A stretch of DNA of 64,000 nucleotides from Candidatus Altimarinota bacterium (GTDB lineage Bacteria > Patescibacteriota > Gracilibacteria > BD1-5 > UBA2023). The translations under genes and the position numbers were made by a program. Of this stretch, positions 21,775 to 33,633 are shown in pieces. Every line of letters starts with the position of its first letter. The first letter of the stretch is position 1. The notes under the pieces are model-generated. The model was given only the letters and a program-made list of their open reading frames with translations, was not told where the DNA came from and ran no database searches. The stretch lies in NCBI GenBank assembly GCA_028685185.1, contig JAQUEK010000003.1:100855-164854 (forward strand), in the 5' to 3' direction.

Positions 21775-21966
21775 AAAAATACGTTTTATTAAATAAATTG
21801 GTGCAAGTGATAGATTACTCTATCTCCCAAAATGCCTGTATATTTTATGTATTTTTCTGAAATTGCAAAAGTTTTTGGAAACTTAATCATTTTATCATAT
21901 CTGCCTTGAATTTATGTTGTTTTTATATATCATCGGCATATATATTACTATTTAGCAATCTGTCTG

Positions 21967-22149
21967 ATGTCTCATACAAACAATTGATTCCTATCCATGC
22001 CATCTTCATCTGATCTTATAAAATCAATGGTATTTGCATCATGCATCGATTCAGATCCGAAAAATTTAGAAAAATGATGCACCAGATGTGATCTATGTGC
22101 AGCACACATCAGTTGATGTATAAATGATAGGATATTAAAATCGGTTTAA
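21967..22149 (+). CDS. Small Cys-containing ORF, uncertain
   Basis: A 60-aa frame (ATG 21967, TAA 22147) read with UGA as Gly ends in CTRCDLCAAHISGC, which could bind a metal. It overlaps the pheS stop tail to tail by 4 bp. A competing minus-strand frame (22109-21948, 53 aa) covers the same bases, so one of the two may be chance. No family recognised. Confidence 0.38.
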
Positions 22150-23174
22150 AACTGTTTCAAGAATGCTACGTTAGGATGCTGGAAATATCTCATATCAGGA
22201 ATTGAATATTTTATCATAGCTAGCCTATTCATTCAGAATCAGAAAGCGAATCATGAGTATTTTTCAGGATCTATTCATCATTCCTTCAATACATTCGGAT
22301 GTATAAGTCATGCTCACATGAATTCTATCCATCAGGTATGCTTGCATATCCTGCAATTATCTCCTGTTCACTTGCAGAAAGGGCAAGAGAAATCCACTTC
22401 CACCCCAGGTTCCACGAAAGGGAAATATCATGGCCTTAACCTTATTGTGACCTCGCTTTCGAAAAGATCGGAAAGCATAGTCCTTATCGTATATTTAAGG
22501 TTTCAAAGAGTTATTCATTCATCGATGACGATTCATTCGACCTGATAGAAAGTATTCTCATGGGTTGCATCTATGTCTTCATTCCTGAAAACCCTTCAAG
22601 GTATAATCGCTCTTATAGGTGGATTTTGAGACTTCATTATTATATTCTGCATGCTTGATGTCTGTGTAGACAATACGTTTCATATTCATTCAAGCCAGAA
22701 AGTGTCTTGCATATCGCGAGCTGGATGAGTTGCAGGAACATTCAGGGAATCGAAATTGAAATATTCTGTTGTAACCTCATTTGATTCATAGATATCGAAA
22801 CCCATTCTTTTGAAAGTGTCCTCTATCTGCCTCAATACGCTTGTAAGGGGGTGAGAATGGACTCAGAAATCTGCCTTACCAGGGATAGTGACATCAAAGA
22901 ACTCATTCTTAAGTTTTTCCTGTATAAGATATTGTTTTATCTCATTCAATCTTTTTTCGAACGCATTCAGTATGACTGTCTTGATATCGTTTGAAAGCTT
23001 TCAGATTGTCTGCTTTTCCTCTATTGAAAGATCCTTTATTCATTTTAGGATTTCTGTAAGGGATCAATTCTTACCTGTTATATCATTCCTGTAATCTATA
23101 ACTTCCTGTTCGGTCTTGAGATCACCTATTTTCATAAGAACCTCTTCTTGAAGTTTTGTTAGTTTTTGCTGCAT
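22146..23174 (-). CDS. pheS: Phenylalanyl-tRNA synthetase alpha subunit
   Basis: 342 aa. An N-terminal coiled coil is followed by the class II core with [64 protein letters not shown] and the C-terminal GFAFGFGMNRLAMIKYSI motif 3. All three class II motifs are present. pheT is not adjacent. dnaN lies 8 bp upstream in the same operon. Confidence 0.95.
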
Positions 23175-23182
23175 ATTGAAAA

Positions 23183-24301
23183 TTATATCTTAAGTGGCAT
23201 TATTATGTGTTTATATTCGAAATCGCTTTCTTTTTCAGTGATTCATCTCAGCATTATCGGTGAAAGGCTTGTCTCGAAATCAAGAGAGACATAATCATCT
23301 TTTATGACATTCAAAGCCTCTATAAGATACGTCGAGTTCAGTCATATCATAGCATTCTCTCATTCGATTGAAGCTGGAAGACTTATCCTTCATGCTCAGA
23401 TTTCAGTATCTCCTGTGGATAGCTCGATTCAATTCTCTGAGTTGAAATCCATTCTTGTATTGAAATTGTTCTCCTTTGATATAAGATTGATCCTTTTAAG
23501 CGCCTGGATAAGATCCTGCCTCTGGATAACTCATTTGGTGGAATATGATTTTGGGAAGAAAACCCTATGATCAGGAAAATGTCCATTAAGCAGACGTGAG
23601 AAGAGCTTGATATTTCAGAATGTGAAAAGTATCTGATTATCGCTTATGAAAAGTTCAACCTTAGCATTTTCAGGTAGGATCCTTGATAGTTCCAATGCAG
23701 TTTTTGATGGTATTATTATGGATATCACCTTGTCTATGTTCGATTTGTTCTTTGTCTTGAATTCACTGAGTCTGAAGCTGTCAGTTGAAGCGAACAGAAT
23801 CTCAGATTCGTTTATGGAAAGATGGATTCATGCTAAAGTCGGCCTTATATTTCATGATGCGGTGGAGAAAATGGTTTTTTCTATGGCTTTCTTAAGATCC
23901 GCAGAATTCATGTTAAATGAATATTCCTGCTTGAATACAGGGATAAGCGGAAATTTGGATGCTTCGATTCATTTTATCTTTGTCTCTGAGGAAGGGGTTT
24001 TCAATCAAAGGCTCGAGTTTCAGAGAAGCTCCAGATTTATCTTCTCATCGTTTACAAGTGATATGAAAGAAGATATGAACCTTGAAGATACAGTGAAGCT
24101 TCACTCGGATTTTACATCAACTCATTCTGAAATCACATATTCGATCGCCATTTCAAGATTATTCGAAGTCAGCATTACTTTCTTATATTGTGCGTTTATC
24201 AGGATATTTTCAAGAATCGGAGTAAGATTCCCTGAACTTGAAGCATGATTTACAGTATCTATAGCCTCTTTCAAGGATTTTGTATCTATTTCAAAATTCA
24301 T
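23183..24301 (-). CDS. dnaN: DNA polymerase III sliding clamp
   Basis: 372 aa, the usual clamp length. TPILENILINA, TSNNLEMAIEY, SADLKKAIEKTIFSTA, EILFASTDSFRLSEF and the C-terminal IIMPLKI are recognisable DnaN segments. It gives processivity to the replicative polymerase. It forms an operon with pheS. Its upstream gap (24302-24440) is divergent with a Nudix gene and probably holds both promoters. Confidence 0.92.
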
Positions 24302-24440
24302 AAATGTGAAATAGTTATAATATAAGATTTTTATTGGTTCTAATTTACATAATTGATTCAGAAAATCAACTAAAAATATAATTTTATTGTATTTTAAAAA
24401 AATATGATTATATTTGGGGCAATTATTAAAAAACATATAT

Positions 24441-24911
24441 ATGGCAAGACTTTTTGAAAAAAGCTCTTGAGGTATTGTCTATCGCAAAAAATGAAGCCAA
24501 TATGAAGTTCTTTTGCTTGAAAGAAAAAATCCGAAAGGGAAGATTGTCTATGTGATACCGAAGTGACACATTGAAAATGAAGAGAAAGCAAAGGAAACAG
24601 CATTAAGGGAAATTAGCGAAGAGACATGACTTCCTCATGAAGATTTGGAGATAATCAAATTTATAACAAAGATAAATTTTACCTTTATCGCAACATACAA
24701 GGATGGGAATCCTACGATAAATAAAGATGTTTATCTATTTTTGGTGAAGCTTAATTGAGACAAGGAACCTGATTTGAGCGCGTTTGAAAATTCAGTTGAA
24801 AAAAAGGAAAAAATCATATGATATAAATGGTACAGACTTGAAGACCTAAAGAATGTTGAGATAAAGCCGGATATCTATACATACATAAAGAAGAATCTTC
24901 AATATATGTAG
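24441..24911 (+). CDS. Nudix hydrolase
   Basis: 156 aa. Nudix box GHIENEEKAKETALREISEE runs into TGL, matching Gx5Ex7REUxEExGU; the first and last glycine of the box are UGA. SSGGIVYR at the start resembles the dinucleoside polyphosphate hydrolases. The substrate is not determined. Confidence 0.88.
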
Positions 24912-24959
24912 GCATATCTTTTAAAAACAATAAAATATTATTTTAATAATCAAGAAAAT

Positions 24960-25418
24960 ATGGAAATATTTGCTAGAAACTGAGATATAGTTTTTATATC
25001 AGATAAGAAAGAAGTTGTATTCAATGATACTAGGGTTATTATAGAATGAATGGTTTTGGATTTTCCAGGTGAATATGAGAAATCAGGTTTTCTTGCTCAG
25101 ATAGTTGAAAATAAGGAAAAATTGTTTTTTCAGGTAAGGATAGAAGATAAGAATGTTGCATACATACCTTATGATGAAATTGAAATAACAGAGGAACTTT
25201 GAGATCTTTTCGGTAATATAAACATACTTGTCATAAAATGAAGCAAGAATTCGATAAAGATATATGAGAATCTCGAGGTTCAATATGTGGTTCCATATTG
25301 AGACCAGAAAGATATATTCTTCTCAACGTTATGACAACATCCAGAAGCAGTAAAAAGCTATAAGGTGAAAGAATTGGCAAATGACAACGAGATTGTCTTC
25401 ATAAATATTGAAGGATAA
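24960..25418 (+). CDS. Conserved-type hypothetical, UlaG/MBL-like
   Basis: 152 aa. VIIEGMVLDFPGEYEKSGF resembles the start of UlaG-like metallo-beta-lactamase-fold proteins of Patescibacteria, but the metal-binding HxHxDH motif is missing, so it would be inactive or a different fold. It lies 48 bp after the Nudix gene. The assignment is tentative. Confidence 0.5.
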
Positions 25419-25757
25419 TAAAAACTAAGGAATAAAAATAGAAATCCAATATCTGGGAATATTCAAATATATCTTCATTAATATCATCTGAAACCATTGA
25501 TTTTTTTGTATCAGCATTATATTTTCCATTGTTTCTGTATTTTTTGATGACATCTGATACAGTAATTAAATGTGTTAAATCCTTTTTGGATTTATATGAA
25601 AAGAATTACTTTTTTGATAAAAGTAATTCTTTTGTTATTTTGTTTTGAATCAGTTATTTAAACAAAAAACTGATTTTTTTTATAAATTTGATTTTTCGAT
25701 ATATTTTATATAATGGAGCAATTCTTGAAACTTATATGTATTAATTAAGATATTTTT
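25419..25757. other. Intergenic region before the ATP synthase operon
   Basis: No convincing gene on either strand. It holds two hairpins with T runs: aaaagaattactttt / aaaagtaattctttt (25599-25633) and aatcagtt / aactgatt followed by eight T (25648-25682). The promoter of the atp operon is probably in the last 70 bp, which are A/T-rich. Confidence 0.6.
25599..25682 (+). terminator. Two tandem terminators
   Basis: A 15-bp stem at 25599-25633 and an 8-bp stem with T8 at 25648-25682. The second has the stronger T tract. They would insulate the atp operon from the upstream genes. Confidence 0.65.
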
Positions 25758-26576
25758 ATGGCTTGAACAGAAAGCTGACCACACATTCCTTCAATGCAAT
25801 GAGAATTGATTCCGAACTTCGGCTTCGATATCTTATGAATGCATTTCTGAATCTCAAATACCGTATTATCCACATGGATTTTCATGGTATTCCTATTTGT
25901 GGCATTGTTGCTATTCAGGACAAACATAAATAAGAAATGATGATTCTTCAAAACAACCGGACTTATAATAGTTAAGCTTATATATGATTTCGCTGCTGAT
26001 TTCATATGAGACAGGAAATTCGCTAAAAAGATACTTTTCTTGATCTGATGAATGTTCATTTTCATATTCCTATCAAACATATTCTCCCTATTCTTGGATT
26101 GGATACTTCTTTTCGCATGAGAAGACCTTAAGCTTCATGAATATCTGAGACCTATAAACAGTGATCCTAACACGACTTTCGCACTTTCTCTCATAATAAT
26201 ATTCGTCTCCCATTTCGTTGCTGTATTCAAAAGATGAATACCTAAATATCTGAAAGGCTACATGTTCAATTTCCATTGAGACTGACTTTTTGAAAAGATA
26301 ATAAACGTATTCGTAGGTTGGCTTCATCTTATCGGAGAGGTTGTTAAAGCGCTTTCACTTTCTCTGAGGCTTTTCTGAAACATATTCGCATGAGTCGTAC
26401 TTATAGCGATGCTTGCATATTTATGATGAATGATAAGCCTTTTCGGCATAAGGATCTGAGAATTATTCGTTCTCCCTTTCTGGTTTTTCGAGCTTTTCGT
26501 TGCATTGATACAGGCGATAGTGTTCTTCGTACTCGCTTCGATATACTTCAAGCAGGCTATAGAGGAACACCACTAA
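25758..26576 (+). CDS. atpB: ATP synthase subunit a
   Basis: 272 aa, visible only when UGA is read as Gly; standard-code frames on the opposite strand are shadows. Six hydrophobic segments are present, with SLSLRLFGNIFAG holding the essential Arg and GELFVLPFWFFELFVALIQA as the last helices. It forms the proton half-channels against the c ring. First gene of the operon and followed by atpE, as usual. Confidence 0.95.
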
Positions 26577-26643
26577 AAAATAAGAAGTGGAAAATTCAAA
26601 ACATGCTTTGAATTTTCTCTTTTTACTTTTTAAATTAATTATT

Positions 26644-26865
26644 ATGAGTTTACAAGATATAGCTATGGCTCTTGCTTTCGGTTTATGAGCTTTCGCTCCA
26701 GCAATCGCTATCTGATTGATAGGTTTTAGCGCTTTGAATGCTATCGGTAGAAATCCTTCTGCTTCAAATGATATCAAATCAACAATGATTCTTGCTATCG
26801 CATTTGCTGAGGCACTTTGAATCTTCGCTTTCGTTATTGCAATCATGATCAAGTTTGTTAAATAG
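26644..26865 (+). CDS. atpE: ATP synthase subunit c
   Basis: 73 aa hairpin of two hydrophobic helices. The polar loop ALNAIGRNPSA and the essential carboxylate Glu in AIAFAEALGIF are clear. Glycines in helix 1 are partly UGA. The proteolipid forms the rotor ring. Stop TAG. Confidence 0.96.
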
Positions 26866-26893
26866 TTGTTTAGTTTTTAAATCAGTATAAAAA

Positions 26894-27370
26894 ATGAATT
26901 CTTTTGTAAATCTAGGATCCTTTATTATTCAGTTGATAAATATCGCTGTAATAATATTTATCTTAAATAAGTTCTTATTTAAGCCTTATTTGAAGTATTT
27001 GACTTCTGAGGAAAAAAAGAGGAGAGAGCTCGAAGAGGCACATATAATACTACACGACATCAAAGATGAGGCCAAGAAAGAAGCTAGGGATATTATCGAT
27101 GAAGCTAAGAAGGAATCTCATTTCATAAAGAATGAGGCTTGAATTATAGCAAAAGAGGAAGCAAAAGAAATTGTCGATGAAGCTAAAGATGAAGCTGAAA
27201 AAATAAAACACAAAGCAATGCTTGATATCGAAAATGAAAGAAAATCAATGAACGAGAGCATGAGGGAAAAAATTCTTGAAGTGGCTTTGAAGCTGAATCA
27301 GAAATTATTTTCTAAAAGCGATGCAAATGTTGATTTCATAAAGAAAAGCACTGAAAAGGAAATCATTTAA
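26894..27370 (+). CDS. atpF: ATP synthase subunit b
   Basis: 158 aa. One N-terminal TM helix (LGSFIIQLINIAVIIFILN) is followed by FLFKPYLKYL and a long Lys/Glu-rich helix, the peripheral stalk. A single UGA-Gly sits in the stalk. Length and position are normal. Confidence 0.94.
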
Positions 27371-27380
27371 TTATTTCATT

Positions 27381-27637
27381 ATGGTATCATGAAAGATCAC
27401 TAAGGATTTATATTGACTTGATGTAAGAGATTTTCATGATACTATGAAATGACAAATGCCATAAATGAGGTCCGAAGAAGATTCTGAATGTCTGAAATCT
27501 GAGTTGCTGATGATATTGGTTTTAACAGGAAAGAAGATTTTATCTGACACTTCAGAGAAGGCGGATGATGATTCAGGGCTAAGCTTTGACTTGAGACGAT
27601 AGATGAGACCTTTGATAGATACCTAGCTAATTTATAA
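27381..27637 (+). CDS. Delta-like ATP synthase subunit fragment, apparent frameshift
   Basis: Two overlapping frames make one short product. From ATG 27381 the N-terminal frame encodes MVSGKITKDLYGLDVRDF; after the T4 run at 27431-27434 the frame shifts by -1 and continues to TAA 27637, ending GGGGFRAKLGLETIDETF, like the C-terminal tail of delta/OSCP. One missing T would join them into about 86 aa, half the usual delta length. As written, only ATG 27449 (62 aa) gives the conserved tail. Another delta-like gene follows at once. Confidence 0.5.
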
Positions 27638-27650
27638 TATTAATTTGAAG

Positions 27651-27998
27651 ATGGATATAAATAAATATTCAAAAACTGAGCTTTCTAAGATCATTAAGCT
27701 CATGAAGAAATATAGGACACTTAAGAAGAATATCTGAAGGAAATCCTATGAGGTGATTCATGCTGAATTGACTCAAGAGCAGAGGCTTTCTGTGGAATAT
27801 TTTCCAGAAGTCCAGAAAAACGATATTCTTGTTCTTGTAAAAGATTTATATAAAGATGTTTTTTGAATCGAAACCTCGGAAGATAAGATAATATGGAAAG
27901 AAAATCCTAATCTTCGATGATGATTGAGATTATTTTTCTGAGATGAACTTATGGATGTGAGTTTTGAGAGTGTTGAGAATAAGATAAGGAAGATTTAA
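27651..27998 (+). CDS. atpH: ATP synthase delta-like subunit (short)
   Basis: 115 aa. The C-terminal NPNLRGGLRLFFGDELMDVS and the following Lys/Arg helix match the tail of delta (OSCP), where a short strand pair packs on subunit b. The six-helix N-terminal domain is reduced; delta is normally about 175 aa. Position between atpF and atpA is right. With the preceding short gene it makes a duplicated or split delta. Confidence 0.7.
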
Positions 27999-28110
27999 TG
28001 GAATAAATGTTCATATCTTTGATTTATCCTCTACGATACAATCATTGATCCATGACCGGATGAAATAAAACAAAAAAATAAACCTATAATTAATTACTAA
28101 TTAAATCACC

Positions 28111-29616
28111 ATGACAAATACAAATCTTTTAGATTGAATAATCAAAGAAATTGAAGAAAGATTGGATTCAGCTGATTTGAGTCCTGAGAGAGTGAATAGC
28201 TGAGAGGTTATCTATCTTTGAGACGGTATCGCGAAAGTCGTAGGGCTTAGGGATATTTCATATAATGAGCTTGTAGAATTCGAATCAGGAGCGACATGAG
28301 TTGCACTTAACCTTGAGGAGAATTTCGTTTGAGTCGTTATCCTTGCATGATTCAGCACTATTAAAGAATGAATGATAGCAAAGAAAACATGAAAAGTTTT
28401 GGAAGTTCCGGTTTGAGAATGATTGCTCGGAAGAGTTGTCGATGCCCTTGGAAATCCAATTGACTGATTCGGAGAAATCAAATCGACAGAATTCTATCCG
28501 ACAGAAAGGGTTGCAACTTGAGTCATGAGCAGAAAATCTGTTCATGAGCCGCTTGAAACCTGAATAAAGGCAATCGATTCATTGGTGCCTATCGGTAGAT
28601 GACAGAGAGAGCTTATCATATGAGACAGACAAACAGGTAAGACCCAGATAGCGATAGATACTATCCTTAATCAGAAATGAAAAGGTGTAAAGTGTGTCTA
28701 TGTTTCAATCTGACAAAAAGATTCAAAAGTAGTTGCAATCGCAGAAGAGCTAAGAAAAGCATGAGCTATGGATTATACGATCATAGTTTCTGCAGGATCA
28801 AGTACTCCTGCTTCCATGCAATGGCTTTCTCCATATTCAGGTTGTGCTATGGCAGAGTACTTCATGTTCAAATGAGAGCATGCCCTTATTATCTTCGATG
28901 ATCTTACAAAGCATGCTAATGCTTATAGAGAGATGTCATTGCTTCTTAGAAGACCACCAGGAAGAGAAGCATATCCATGAGATGTATTCTACCTTCACTC
29001 AAGGCTTCTTGAGAGAGCTGCAAAATTAAACGATAAGTTATGAGCATGATCTCTCACAGCACTTCCTATAATCGAAACACAGGCTTGAGACGTATCAGCA
29101 TATATACCTACAAATGTGATATCAATAACAGACTGACAGATATTCCTTGAGACATGATTGTTCAATGCATGAATCAAACCAGCGATAAATGTATGACTTT
29201 CAGTTTCTCGCGTATGATCATCAGCTCAGACAAAAGCAATGAAAAAAGTTGCAGGAACACTTAAATTATCATTGGCTCAATTCAGGGAATTGGAAGCGTT
29301 TTCACAATTCGCATCAGATCTTGATGAGGATACCAGAGCTCAGCTTGAAAGAGGTAAGAGGAATGTTGAGATACTTAAGCAATGAATATATTCTCCGATA
29401 TCATCAGATAAGCAGACCTGTGTCATATTTGCTTCGACAAACTGATATCTGGATAGCCTTGAAGTATCTAAGATAGGAGAATTTGAAAAAGACCTATATG
29501 CAAAGCTTGAGAAAGAATGATCTATCCTATCTTCAATCAAGGATAAGAAAGATTTGGATGATGAATCAAAAGCTAAATTAATCAAAGTTTTGGAAGAATT
29601 AAAGGAAATGTATTAA
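28111..29616 (+). CDS. atpA: ATP synthase subunit alpha
   Basis: 501 aa, normal length. [26 protein letters not shown], the P-loop [15 protein letters not shown] (both loop glycines UGA), and [19 protein letters not shown] are present. The gene has one of the highest counts of UGA-Gly codons in the window. Non-catalytic nucleotide-binding subunit of F1. Confidence 0.97.
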
Positions 29617-29631
29617 TTAACAATATTAATC

Positions 29632-30429
29632 ATGTCAGCAATATCTTGAACTATGGATGGTTCGTTCTTCTGAATATCAAGGACAAAAGAACAACCCAAA
29701 GCTATAAAGAGAACAGAAGCAATACCTGAAATCGCAAATTCTAAAAATTGTGATTTCATCTGAACCAAGGAAGCTTGCATGGATATCAGGGCTAATTACT
29801 TCAATGATTTCGATTTTTCCATAGATTGAATAAATACAAATCTTAAGGATGTGATATGAAAGAAACCTGAATGAGATAGCTTTATGAAATATATATTCGA
29901 GAAAAGGCAGATCCTTTCCAAGATACCTGGTTTTAGTTTTCAAGAGCTTGCCGCATGTGGAAGCCTTATTTGATCCATCGAATATATATGAAAGATAACC
30001 AAGGATTATATAAGCAGAAGATGATGAGGAAAAGAGCAAAACAAAGATATAATCGATCTATTGGAAAGTAACTTCATCAATCATTGCTTTTACTACGTTG
30101 AAAAATCGATGAAAGAATATAATGATAGGATGTTTGATTTCTTTAAGAATTTCTATTCTAAAAGATATATTGAAGTAGGAAAGAAACAGAGACCGATCCC
30201 TCAAGAGCAGATAGATTATCTGAGGAATACGATTGCAAGCCTTGCTGAATATTCCAGAAACATGACAATGCAGTATAAGAATGTGATAAGAGAAAAAGTC
30301 CTATGAAAAGGCTTTTACGATGATAAGGCAACTGAAATCACAACAAGGCAGATAAAAAAGCCCTATGTTGAGAAGAAAACCGTGGATGGTATAATGAACA
30401 GAGTAAGGAATTTATTACATATTAATTAA
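29632..30429 (+). CDS. Unknown 265-aa protein inside the atp operon
   Basis: ATG 29632 lies 15 bp after atpA and TAA 30427 is 3 bp before atpG, so it is certainly in the operon. The protein is soluble, rich in Lys, Asn, Ile and aromatic residues, with several Cys (NCDFIG, EACMDI, AACGSL, NHCFYY). No domain recognised. It contains UGA-Gly codons, so it is native. Being tightly packed between alpha and gamma, it could be an accessory or regulator of F1, but nothing in the sequence proves it. Confidence 0.75.
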
Positions 30430-30432
30430 AAT

Positions 30433-31329
30433 ATGGCATCAGGAAAAGAAATCATAGCAAGAATAAAGACAGTTAAGAATACAGCAAAGATCACGAAAGC
30501 GATGGAGCTTATCTCGACCGTTAAAATGAAGAAGGCTCAAGACAATGTTTTGGCTAGTCGTCCTTTTGCCCTTGAATCATTGAAGATTCTGAGCATGGTA
30601 TGAGATAGTCTGAAAGATTCAATATTCCTATCTTGAAATAAGATAAGGACAGGTAAGGAACTTTTGGTTGTTGTTTCATCCAATAAATGACTTTGCGGAT
30701 GATACAATGTTAATATATTCAAGAAAGTCGCTCAATATACCAAAGCAAATGATAAGAAATTCGATTTCGTATCTATAGGTAAGAAATCTCAGGATTTCAT
30801 ATTAAGGACATGATGAAACCTTATAGAGGATTTTTCAGAAAGCATAAAGGATAATATTGAACTAGCGGATACAAAGAAGATTTCCAAGGATCTTGTGAAT
30901 AGATTCAAATCAGGTGAATATGATAAGGTTGTGGTTTTTTATAGCTATTATGTTTCTGCTATAACACAAAAGTCATTTGCGAAGCAGTTTCTATCTATAG
31001 ATAAGGAAGATATAATGAATTATCTTAAGGATATAGTATGAATGAAAATCGATGAAGAGATAAAAGCTACAGATTATAAGATAGAGCCAGATAAGGAAAC
31101 CATAGCAAATGAGGTGATTCCGATGATTCTTGATATGATGTTCTATGAGATGATTTTGGAATCAAAAGCATCTGAACATTGATCTCGTATGGTTGCCATG
31201 AAAAATGCGAAAGACAGTGCAGGTAAGAAAGTTTTTGAACTTACATTGAAATACAACAAAGCAAGGCAGGCTTCCATAACGAAGGAGGTTTCTGAGATTG
31301 TAAGCTGAGTTGAAAGTATGAAGGATTAA
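30433..31329 (+). CDS. atpG: ATP synthase subunit gamma
   Basis: 298 aa. [27 protein letters not shown] at the start and the C-terminal [14 protein letters not shown] plus [15 protein letters not shown] are the gamma coiled-coil signatures; SNKGLCGGYN lies in the middle. Normal length. Central rotor shaft of F1. Confidence 0.96.
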
Positions 31330-31342
31330 CCTACCTAAAAGC

Positions 31343-31750
31343 ATGATCTTAAAAGTTTATACTGATTGATGAGCCAGAGGAAATCCAGGAAGTGCAGGAC
31401 TCTGAGTTTATATAATTGATGAAAAATGAACCCCTGTCGAAAAAAGATATAAATCGCTTTGAGTCAAGACAAATAATCAAGCGGAATATCTGGGAGCTCT
31501 GAATTGAATACAAAGAGCGATAGAGCTATGAGCAAAAGAGATAGAATTATATATGGATAGCCAATTGGTTGTCAATCAACTGTCTTGAATATTCAAGATG
31601 AAAAATCCGGAATTGAAAGAGATAAAATTTGAAATCGATAAGATGATAAATGCCTGGTGATGAAAGATAAGCTTCATTCATATACCAAGAGAAAAAAATA
31701 AAGAAGCTGACAGATTGAGTAATATTGCCATGGATAAGAATGAAATCTAA
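31343..31750 (+). CDS. rnhA: Ribonuclease H-like protein
   Basis: 135 aa. YTDGGARGNPGSAGLGVYI, NNQAEYLGAL, YMDSQLVVNQL and HIPREKNKEADRL carry the catalytic Asp, Glu, Asp and Asp of the RNase HI fold. It resembles the RNase HI domain of two-domain bacterial enzymes. Glycines of the first motif include UGA. It lies 13 bp after atpG and is cotranscribed. Confidence 0.92.
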
Positions 31751-31761
31751 TTTTACCTAAT

Positions 31762-32016
31762 ATGTGAAAAACCTTAGATATCGGTGATTCGTCAAAACAG
31801 TTTTTGCTTTCAGATGAGGAAATGGAATTTTTCAGAAGTTGGCATCCTAAGAAAAACGCTGATGATATAATCGAGGTATGGCAAGATTGAAAATTGAAAA
31901 TGGTAAAGTTTGCAGATTGAAAGAAAATTTGATTTCCGTCTTTCACAAAAGAATATACTACAACTGCAATAATGACTTTGAAGAATAAATTGCTAGAGAC
32001 ACTTTTAAACAATTAA
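31762..32016 (+). CDS. Hypothetical 84-aa protein in the atp operon
   Basis: Start ATG 31762, 11 bp after the RNase H gene. A small soluble protein, MGKTLDIGDSSKQFLLSD and so on, ending in two Asn. No family recognised. Four UGA-Gly codons support it as a real native gene. Confidence 0.6.
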
Positions 32017-32037
32017 TTTACTCCTAATCATAATACT

Positions 32038-32184
32038 ATGACAATATGGAAATGCCCTGACTGTGAATACAGCAAGGAATCTAGATGTAAGCAGAATAAA
32101 TGCCCTAATTGCGGCGATGTTGAATTCTTGAAGATAGAAGATAAATGATCTTGTGGATCATGTAAAAGTTGCTGTTGCAAATAA
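32038..32184 (+). CDS. Small zinc-ribbon protein
   Basis: 48 aa with WKCPDCEY and NKCPNCGD, two CPxC knuckles of a rubredoxin-like zinc ribbon, and a Cys-rich tail CGSCKSCCC. Too short for an enzyme; perhaps a nucleic-acid or metal-handling protein. Its stop is 40 bp before atpD. Confidence 0.65.
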
Positions 32185-32224
32185 TAACAAACAAAATAAT
32201 AACTAACCTTTAACCTAATTTACT

Positions 32225-33619
32225 ATGAATAAGTGAACCATTACAAAAATTATTTGAGTAGTCATAGATGTTGAATTCAAAGATGGATATGTGCCAAATA
32301 TATATGATGCCCTTGAAGTTATCTGAGCTCCTTCAAAATTAATCCTTGAAGTACAACAACAACTTTGAGATTGAGTGGTCAGAACCATTGCCATGAATCC
32401 GGTAGAATGAGTTAAAAGATGACTTGAAGTAACCGCAACTGAGGCACCGATAAGAGTTCCAGTTTGAAGTGCTGTTCTTTGAAGGATGTTCAATGTCTTA
32501 TGAGATCCTATTGATGAGATGGACGCACCTAAATGAGATAATAAATTACCTATTCATAGAAAAGCTCCGGAATTCGCTGAACTTTCTACGCAGACTGAAG
32601 TTTTCGAAACCTGAATCAAGGTAGTCGATCTTATAGCTCCTATGCTTAAATGATGAAAGGTATGACTTTTCGGATGAGCTTGAGTAGGTAAGACAGTTAT
32701 AATGCAGGAATTGATCCATAATATAGCGAGTGAGCATGGATGATATTCTGTAGTTGCATGAGTTTGAGAAAGAACAAGGGAATGAAACGATCTTTATCAT
32801 GAAATGAAGGAATCAGGTGTAATAGATAAGACTGCCATGGTTTTCGGTCAGATGAATGAAGCTCCAGGACCAAGAGCAAGAGTTGCATTGACTTGACTGA
32901 CAATGGCTGAATATTTCAGAGATATAGAAAAAAGGGATGTTCTTCTGTTCGTTGATAATATATTCCGTTTTACTCAGGCTTGATCAGAGATTTCAGCACT
33001 TCTAGGACGTATTCCATCTGCAGTTTGATATCAACCAACACTTGCAACTGACATGTGAGCATTACAAGAAAGAATCGCTTCCACTAAAAACGGATCAATA
33101 ACTTCAGTTCAGGCTGTATATGTTCCTGCAGATGATCTTACAGATCCAGCTCCAGCAAATACATTCGCCCATCTTGATTCTACAGTCGTACTTGCAAGAT
33201 GAATTGCAGAATTGGGTATATATCCAGCTGTAGATCCTCTTGATTCAACTTCTACGGTTCTGATACCGAAAGTCGTATGAGACGATCATTATAACACAGC
33301 AAGACTTACACAGAAAATACTTCAAAGATATAAGGAACTTCAGGATATCATTTCAATCCTATGAATGGATGAGCTTTCCGAAGAAGATAAGTTAGCAGTT
33401 TCCCGTGCACGTAAGATTCAGAGATTTTTCTCTCAGCCATTCTTCGTTGCGGAACAGTTCACTTGAACTCCATGAGTATATGTAAAGCTTGAAGATACCG
33501 TAAAATGATTCAAGATGATTGCAGCTTGAGAGCTTGATCATATCTGAGAGAAATATTTCATGTACAAAGGTAAGATAGAACAGGTTATCGAAGCTTATGA
33601 AAAAGAGAAGAATAGTTAA
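32225..33619 (+). CDS. atpD: ATP synthase subunit beta
   Basis: 464 aa. P-loop [14 protein letters not shown] (two glycines UGA), GERTREGNDLY with the catalytic Glu, and [20 protein letters not shown] are present. Catalytic subunit of F1. Standard-code reading fragments this gene completely, which shows the recoding. Confidence 0.98.
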
Positions 33620-33633
33620 TAATCTTGTTTTTT

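Noticed and set aside
25745..26611. Minus-strand frames of 111, 79 and 75 aa and a plus-strand frame of 73 aa
   Set aside because: They are shadows of atpB, which fills this stretch on the plus strand once UGA is read as Gly.
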